Shown: piece after piece, positions 59,560 through 64,000 of the stretch
Position numbering within the stretch: the stretch's first letter is position 1
How the letters are laid out: the number at the start of each line of letters is the position of its first letter
From: Streptomyces sp. NBC_01408
GTDB lineage: Bacteria > Actinomycetota > Actinomycetes > Streptomycetales > Streptomycetaceae
Length of the DNA: 64,000 nt
Assembly (NCBI RefSeq): GCF_026340255.1
Contig: NZ_JAPEPJ010000001.1
Span: 2,597,001-2,661,000, forward strand
Reading direction: 5' to 3'
Translations under genes and position numbers: made by a program
Notes under the pieces: model-generated
Database searches by the model: none
What the model was told of the DNA's origin: nothing
The model's input: only the letters and a program-made list of their open reading frames with translations

Positions 59560-61944
59560 CTACTCCAGGAACGCCGACGGCGGGCGCAGGCCTTCCGTGG
59601 CGCCGCCCTGGTTGCCCTGGGTGGTGCCGCCGTCGGTCTGGCCGCCGTTCGTCTGGCCGCCGTTGTCCTGTCCTCCCTGGGTCTGGCCGCCGTTGTTCTG
59701 CCCGCCCTGGTTCTGGCCGCCTTGTGTCTGCCCCCCGTTGTCCCGACCCCCGTTGTCCTGCCCGCCGTTGTCCTGCCCGCCCGTCGGCGGAGTGGGCCGC
59801 ACCGGCGGGCTCGGGCGTCCCGGGGGTGTCGGCGTGCGCTCGCCCGGTGTCTCCTCGGGGGAGTCGGAGGGGGACGTGGGCGGGGGCGGGAGCTGGGCCG
59901 CGCCCGGCTGGAGTTCGAGGTCGAAGTCGAGGGGGTCGCTGCCCTCCAGGGCGGCCTTCGTGTACCCGGCCCAGATCCGGGCCGGGTAGCCGCCACCGCC
60001 GATGCGGGACTCGCCCAGGGCGCCGTAGAGCGACTGGAGGGTTCCGGTGTCCGGGTCCTGGCCCATCATCGCGACGACGGTGACCAGGTCCGGTGTGTAG
60101 GCCGCGAACCAGGCGGAGCGGTCCAGTTCCCCGGTGCCGGTCTTGCCCGCGGCCGGGTGGCCGGCGGCGAGGGCTGCCGTACCGGTGCCGTTGTCGACGA
60201 CGCTGACCAGCATGGAAGTGGTGGTGTCGGCGGCCTCGCGGCTGACGGCCTGGGTCGGTTCGCGGCCGGGCAGGCCGATCGTGTCGTCGCCCTTGGTGAT
60301 CTTCTCGAGGAAGGTGTACGGGGTGCGGCGGCCGTGGTCGGCGAGGGTCGCGTAGGCCTGGGTCATGTCCAGGACGCTGGCTTGCATGGTGCCGAGGGCC
60401 ATGGCCGGGCCGGCGTCGAAGTTCGGGGTGTTCTCCGGGATGCCGAGGGCGACGGCCGTCTGCTTGACCTTCGCGGTGCCGACGTCGACCGCCATCTGCG
60501 CGTACACGGCGTTGACGGAGAGGTCGGTGGCGGTGTTGACGGTGATGTTCCCGTAGGACACCTGGCCCTCGTTCTCGGGGGCGTAGCGGACCCGGCCGCC
60601 GACGACGGGGCGTTTGTTGTCGCCGTTGTACAGGGTGTTGGGGGTGATCCGTCGGCCGTCCTGGGTGCGGGAGCCGTTCTCGACGGCGGAGGCGAAGACG
60701 AACGGCTTGAAGGTGGAGGCGACCTGGTAGTCGTGGCGGGTCGCGTTGTTCACGTACTGCTTGGTGTAGTCGATGCCGCCGTACATGGCGACGACCTTGC
60801 CGGTGGCGGGGTCGATGGAGACGCCGCCGGCGCGGACCAGCCGGTCGGCCTTGCGTGCCCCGGGGTCGAGTTTGCCGAGGAGTTGTGCGTCGACGGCTTC
60901 GACGAAGTCGTTCTGGCGGCGCTTGTCGATGGTGGTGGTGATCCGGTAGCCGCCCTCGGCGAGGGTCTTGTCGTCGAGGATCTTGTGCGCGGTGATGTAG
61001 TCCTTGACCGCTTCCACGAGGTAGCCGCGCTGGCCCGACAGTCCGGCGGCGGGGCGGACCTTGCCGGGTTCGGGGAACTGCGTGGCCGTGCGTTCGGCCG
61101 CCGTCAGCCATTCCTTCTTGACCATGCCGTCGAGTACGTAGTTCCAGCGGGCGAGGGCGCGGGGGCGGGCCTGGGGGTGGGAGACGACGTCGAAGGCGCT
61201 GGGGGAGTTGAGGAGGGTGGCGAGGTAGGCGCCCTCGGCGGTGGTGAGTCTGCCGACGTCCTTGCCGTAGTAGGCCTGTGAGGCGGCCTGGATGCCGTAG
61301 GCGTTGCGGCCGAAGTAACTGGTGTTCAGGTAGCCCTCGAGGATGTAGGCCTTCGACTTCTCGCGACCGAGTTTGATCGCGATGAAGAACTCCTTGACCT
61401 TGCGGTTGATGGTCTGTTCCTGGCCCAGGTAGTAGTTCTTCACGTACTGCTGGGTGATGGTCGAGCCGGACTGGGTGCCCTTGCCCGTCGCGGTGTTCCA
61501 GGCGGCGCGGAGCATCGCCTTGGGATCCACCGCCCGTTCGGAGTAGAAGTCCCGGTCCTCGGCGGCCAGTACGGCCTCCTGGGCGGTCCGCGGGATCTGG
61601 GAGAGCGCGACGTTGACGCGGTTGACCTCTCCGTCGCGGGCGAGCGGGGAGCCGTCGGAGTAGAGGTAGACGTTCGACTGCGCGGTGGCGGCGGCGTTGG
61701 CCGGCGGGATCTCGACCAGCACGTAGCCGGCGACGAGGGCGCCGCCGATCAGCAGCGCGATCAGCAGCAGGCCGCCCAGGACCATGCGCCAGGTGGGGAA
61801 GAGGCGGCGCCAGCCGGTCCGCTTCCGGCGGGGCTTCCCGCCGGGCGCGGCGGCCGGCTGCGGGCGGGCCCGGGCCGGCGGCCGCTCACCGGGTGCGTCC
61901 GGGTCGCGAGGGGTCCAGCCCGGTGGGGGTGACTGGTCGCTCAT
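59560..61944 (-). CDS. Class A penicillin-binding protein (bifunctional)
   Basis: A 794-residue peptidoglycan synthase. After a cytosolic Pro/Arg-rich tail and a membrane helix (about 53-75) comes the GT51 transglycosylase with catalytic Glu129 (AAEDRDFYSE) and GSTITQQYVKN. The transpeptidase has the SxxK motif Ser410-x-x-Lys413 in ASTFKPF, SVN in DLSVNAVYAQM, and KTG at 601-603 in AGKTGTGE. It acts at the outer face of the membrane. The C-terminus is a long Pro/Ser linker followed by GGQDN/GGQTQ/GGQNN-type five-residue repeats. ATG at 61944 with a GGAGG upstream. Divergent from an ABC-2 exporter. Confidence 0.95.
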   Translation of the reverse strand: MSDQSPPPGWTPRDPDAPGERPPARARPQPAAAPGGKPRRKRTGWRRLFPTWRMVLGGLLLIALLIGGALVAGYVLVEIPPANAAATAQSNVYLYSDGSPLARDGEVNRVNVALSQIPRTAQEAVLAAEDRDFYSERAVDPKAMLRAAWNTATGKGTQSGSTITQQYVKNYYLGQEQTINRKVKEFFIAIKLGREKSKAYILEGYLNTSYFGRNAYGIQAASQAYYGKDVGRLTTAEGAYLATLLNSPSAFDVVSHPQARPRALARWNYVLDGMVKKEWLTAAERTATQFPEPGKVRPAAGLSGQRGYLVEAVKDYITAHKILDDKTLAEGGYRITTTIDKRRQNDFVEAVDAQLLGKLDPGARKADRLVRAGGVSIDPATGKVVAMYGGIDYTKQYVNNATRHDYQVASTFKPFVFASAVENGSRTQDGRRITPNTLYNGDNKRPVVGGRVRYAPENEGQVSYGNITVNTATDLSVNAVYAQMAVDVGTAKVKQTAVALGIPENTPNFDAGPAMALGTMQASVLDMTQAYATLADHGRRTPYTFLEKITKGDDTIGLPGREPTQAVSREAADTTTSMLVSVVDNGTGTAALAAGHPAAGKTGTGELDRSAWFAAYTPDLVTVVAMMGQDPDTGTLQSLYGALGESRIGGGGYPARIWAGYTKAALEGSDPLDFDLELQPGAAQLPPPPTSPSDSPEETPGERTPTPPGRPSPPVRPTPPTGGQDNGGQDNGGRDNGGQTQGGQNQGGQNNGGQTQGGQDNGGQTNGGQTDGGTTQGNQGGATEGLRPPSAFLE
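59605..59790. repeat. 15-bp tandem repeats encoding Gly-Gly-Gln-x-x in the PBP tail
   Basis: About 11-12 units with the consensus GTTGTCCTGCCCGCC (minus-strand GGQDN), with variants for GGQTQ, GGQNQ, GGRDN and GGQTN, cover the 3' end of the PBP gene. Confidence 0.85.
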
Positions 61945-62129
61945 CTCCAGGGCTCCTCGGCGCCGTGCGAAATATCCACTTCTGTACCTCATGTTGTCTA
62001 CCCGATGACCGGTGATTCCGAGCCGGACGGGCGTAAATCGGTCGCGTGGATCGCCCCTCCGCACTAAGCTCGCGCGCTTTGGCCGAGGTGGGTACGACGT
62101 GGGAACGACCTGGGAAACGGAGGGGTGCG

Positions 62130-63017
62130 GTGGAACGCGGAGCGGCTCGCACGACGGGTCCCGGAACGGGCCTCGGAACGGCTCGCGGTCCGGGCCGGAG
62201 CATCACTGACGGAGCGCGTCTCTACCTGGCGGTCGCCGCGGGCGGATTCCGGCGCTACGCCACGTACGGAACGGCCACGCTGGCAGGGGTGTTCACCAAC
62301 ACCGTCTTCGGGTTCATCGTGGCCTACACGTACGTCGCGCTGTGGGACGAGCGGCCCGGACTCGGCGGCTACGACCAGGCGCAGGCCCTGACCTTCGTAT
62401 GGGTGAGCCAGTCGCTGCTCGCCGCCGGGGCGTTCATCGGGGGCGGCTTCCAGGAGGAGATGCAGGAGCGCATCCGGACCGGGGACATCGCCGTCGACCT
62501 GTACCGGCCCGCGGACCTCCAGATGTGGTGGCTCGCCGCCGATCTGGGCCGGGCGGGCTTCCAGTTGCTGGGGCGCGGCGTCGTGCCGCTGCTGGCGGGG
62601 GCGCTGGCCTTCCCGCTGGCGCTGCCCGTCGATCCGGCGCGCTGGCTGCTGTTCCTGGTGTCCGTGGTGCTCGGACTCGTCATCAGTTTCGCCGTGCGCT
62701 ACCTGTTGGGCCTGGCCGCCTTCTGGCTGATGGACGGGGCCGGGGTGAACCTGATGGCCACCGTCATCTCCATCTTCTTCTCCGGTGTGCTGCTGCCGCT
62801 GACCGTGTTCCCGGGCGCCTTCGGCGAGTTCGTCCGGCTCCTGCCCTGGGCGGCGATGCTCCAGGTCCCGATGGACGTGCTGCTGGGCAAGCACGCGGGG
62901 GCCGGGGGTGCGGCCAGGGCGCTGGGGTTCCAGCTGGCGTGGGCGTTCGTACTGCTGGGCGCGGGGCGGATGTTGCAGTCGGCGGCGACGAGGAAGGTCG
63001 TGGTGCAGGGTGGCTGA
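62130..63017 (+). CDS. ABC-2 type exporter permease, first subunit
   Basis: A 295-residue membrane protein with about six helices. It matches the ABC2_membrane_6 group (DUF990-like): LYLAVAAGGFRRYATYGTAT at the start, then GGFQEEMQERIRTGDIAVDL and DLYRPADLQMWWLAADLGR. The end is VVVQGG. GTG at 62130 with GGAGG at 62119; an open frame extends further upstream but is Arg/Gly-rich and unlike a protein. The stop overlaps the next permease. Confidence 0.85.
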   Translation: MERGAARTTGPGTGLGTARGPGRSITDGARLYLAVAAGGFRRYATYGTATLAGVFTNTVFGFIVAYTYVALWDERPGLGGYDQAQALTFVWVSQSLLAAGAFIGGGFQEEMQERIRTGDIAVDLYRPADLQMWWLAADLGRAGFQLLGRGVVPLLAGALAFPLALPVDPARWLLFLVSVVLGLVISFAVRYLLGLAAFWLMDGAGVNLMATVISIFFSGVLLPLTVFPGAFGEFVRLLPWAAMLQVPMDVLLGKHAGAGGAARALGFQLAWAFVLLGAGRMLQSAATRKVVVQGG

Positions 63018-63903
63018 GGCAGTGGTGGAGCGGGACCCCGGGCGGGGTCCCGCGGTCGCGGAGGCGCCGGGCGTACTGGACGTGCCGCGGCGCAGCCGGA
63101 CGCGGGAGGGGTTGCGCGGCTACGGGCTGATCGCGGCGATGTGGATCCGGTCGACGATGACGTACCGGACGTCGTTCTTCCTCTCGACCTTCGGGAACGC
63201 GGCGATCACCCTCCTCGACTTCGTCGCGATCTACATCATGTTCTCGCACGTGGACGTCCTCGGCGGGTTCACGCTGCCCGAGATCGCCCTGCTGTACGGG
63301 TCCTGTTCGGCCTCCCTGGGCCTGGCGGACCTGCTGATGGGCAACACCGACCGGATCGGCCAGCGGATCCGGGACGGCTCGCTCGACACCATGCTGGTGC
63401 GCCCGGTCCCGGTGCTCGCCCAGGTCGCGGCCGACCGGTTCGCGCTGCGCCGGCTGGGACGGATCGGGCAGGGGGTGGGGGTGCTGGCCTGGGCCGTCGT
63501 GGTGCTGGACGTGGAGTGGACGCCGGGGCGGATGCTGCTGGTGCCCGTGATGGTCGTGGCCGGGGCGGCGATCTTCGCGGCGGTGCTGGTGGCCGGTGCG
63601 GCCTTCCAGTTCGTGGCCGGGGACGCGGCGGAGGTGCAGAACGCCTTCACGTACGGCGGCTGCACGATGCTCCAGTACCCGCCGACGGTGTTCGGGAAGG
63701 ACCTGCTGCGCGGGGTGACCTTCGTCGTACCGCTGGCCTTCGTCAACTGGCTGCCCGCCCTGTACATCCTGGGGCGGCCCGATCCGCTGGGGCTGCCCGG
63801 ATGGGCCGCGTACGCGAGCCCGCTGGTCGCCTTCCTGGCCTTCCTGCCCGCGTCGCTGGCGTGGCGCGCGGGTGTCCGTTCGTACCGAAGCACGGGGAGC
63901 TGA
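63010..63903 (+). CDS. ABC-2 type exporter permease, second subunit
   Basis: A 297-residue partner of the preceding permease. After a ~40-residue polar N-terminus come six or so helices starting LIAAMWIRSTMTYRTSFF. The family segment GNTDRIGQRIRDGSLDTMLV parallels the RTGDIAVDLYRPAD segment of the other permease. GTG at 63010 overlaps the previous stop by eight bases. The ATPase starts six bases after the stop, completing an exporter. Substrate unknown. Confidence 0.85.
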   Translation: MAEAVVERDPGRGPAVAEAPGVLDVPRRSRTREGLRGYGLIAAMWIRSTMTYRTSFFLSTFGNAAITLLDFVAIYIMFSHVDVLGGFTLPEIALLYGSCSASLGLADLLMGNTDRIGQRIRDGSLDTMLVRPVPVLAQVAADRFALRRLGRIGQGVGVLAWAVVVLDVEWTPGRMLLVPVMVVAGAAIFAAVLVAGAAFQFVAGDAAEVQNAFTYGGCTMLQYPPTVFGKDLLRGVTFVVPLAFVNWLPALYILGRPDPLGLPGWAAYASPLVAFLAFLPASLAWRAGVRSYRSTGS

Positions 63904-63909
63904 CCGTAG

Positions 63910-64000
63910 ATGGCAGAAGCACTGATCGCACTGGAGCAGGTCGAGAAGGTCTTCGACGTACGGCGCCGGGTGGGCCTGATGCGCCGGGAGAAACGCCAGG
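63910..64000 (+). CDS. ABC transporter ATPase, start only
   Basis: The first 30 codons are inside the window: MAEALIALEQVEKVFDVRRR followed by VGLMRREKRQ. The pattern L-x-x-V-E-K-x-F is the start of an ABC ATPase A-loop region; Walker A is beyond the edge. Its position directly after two ABC-2 permeases supports the call. Confidence 0.75.
   Translation, partial: MAEALIALEQVEKVFDVRRRVGLMRREKRQ

Overview
The window is chromosomal DNA of a Streptomyces species or very close relative. Base composition is very GC-rich with GC-ending codons, GTG and TTG starts are frequent, and lineage markers are present (an SsgA-like sporulation protein, DasR-type dre operators, an LAETG sortase substrate). From memory, the backbone order murA, yqgE, ..., hppD, ssgG, pncA/pncB, clpS, mec-cysO-cysM, nagE2-nagE1-nagF, rph, rdgB, bcp follows the S. 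coelicolor SCO2949-to-SCO2895 interval; no alignment was run.

Layout: 0-3.3 kb holds the murA start, a YqgE protein, a DUF3039 zinc-ribbon protein and a GH20 hexosaminidase. 3.5-9.1 kb is a translationally coupled FAD / [2Fe-2S] / molybdopterin subunit operon whose large subunit lacks the usual active-site motifs. 9.1-16.1 kb is an ESX-like (type VII) substrate/protease cassette: WXG-type proteins, a mycosin, a 777-residue protein and a lipoprotein, with no EccC ATPase. 16.2-20.5 kb has tRNA-Cys, an MFS exporter, an RHH/Doc toxin-antitoxin pair and an SF2 helicase. 20.5-27.5 kb has an LAETG surface protein, an IclR regulator, a Lon-like protease and a four-gene osmoprotectant ABC operon. 27.5-33.2 kb has an Lrp regulator divergent from hppD, a TPR protein, a GlcD-like oxidase and ssgG. 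33.4-35.4 kb is a TnpB/Cas12-like RuvC nuclease gene with intact catalytic and zinc residues and three small hairpins at its 3' end.

35.5-42 kb has two RDD membrane proteins, a small membrane protein, a secreted M6 metalloprotease and a small conserved protein. 41.8-45 kb has NAD salvage (pncA, pncB) divergent from clpS-DUF2017. 45.3-48.8 kb has an amino-acid permease, then mec, a cysteine leader peptide, cysO and cysM: an O-phosphoserine cysteine pathway like the mycobacterial one. 49-54.4 kb has DUF488, a small membrane protein, an Rv1339-like metallo-beta-lactamase protein and the GlcNAc PTS genes nagE2, nagE1 and nagF under four dre-like operators. 54.4-58.3 kb has rph, a lipoprotein, rdgB, tRNA-Leu, an HNH endonuclease with four repeated modules, and bcp. 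58.3-64 kb has a DUF3618 protein, a GroES-like protein, a guanidine exporter behind a guanidine-III riboswitch, a class A PBP, and an ABC-2 exporter cut by the window edge.

Genes that act together: hexosaminidase plus the nag PTS genes for chitin/GlcNAc use; mec/cysO/cysM for cysteine; riboswitch plus sugE for guanidine efflux; RHH plus Doc as a toxin-antitoxin pair. The accessory blocks (ESX-like cassette, TnpB-like gene, HNH gene) sit in an otherwise conserved backbone. The strongest candidates for something undescribed are the TnpB-like locus, the ESX-like cassette and the divergent molybdopterin-type operon.
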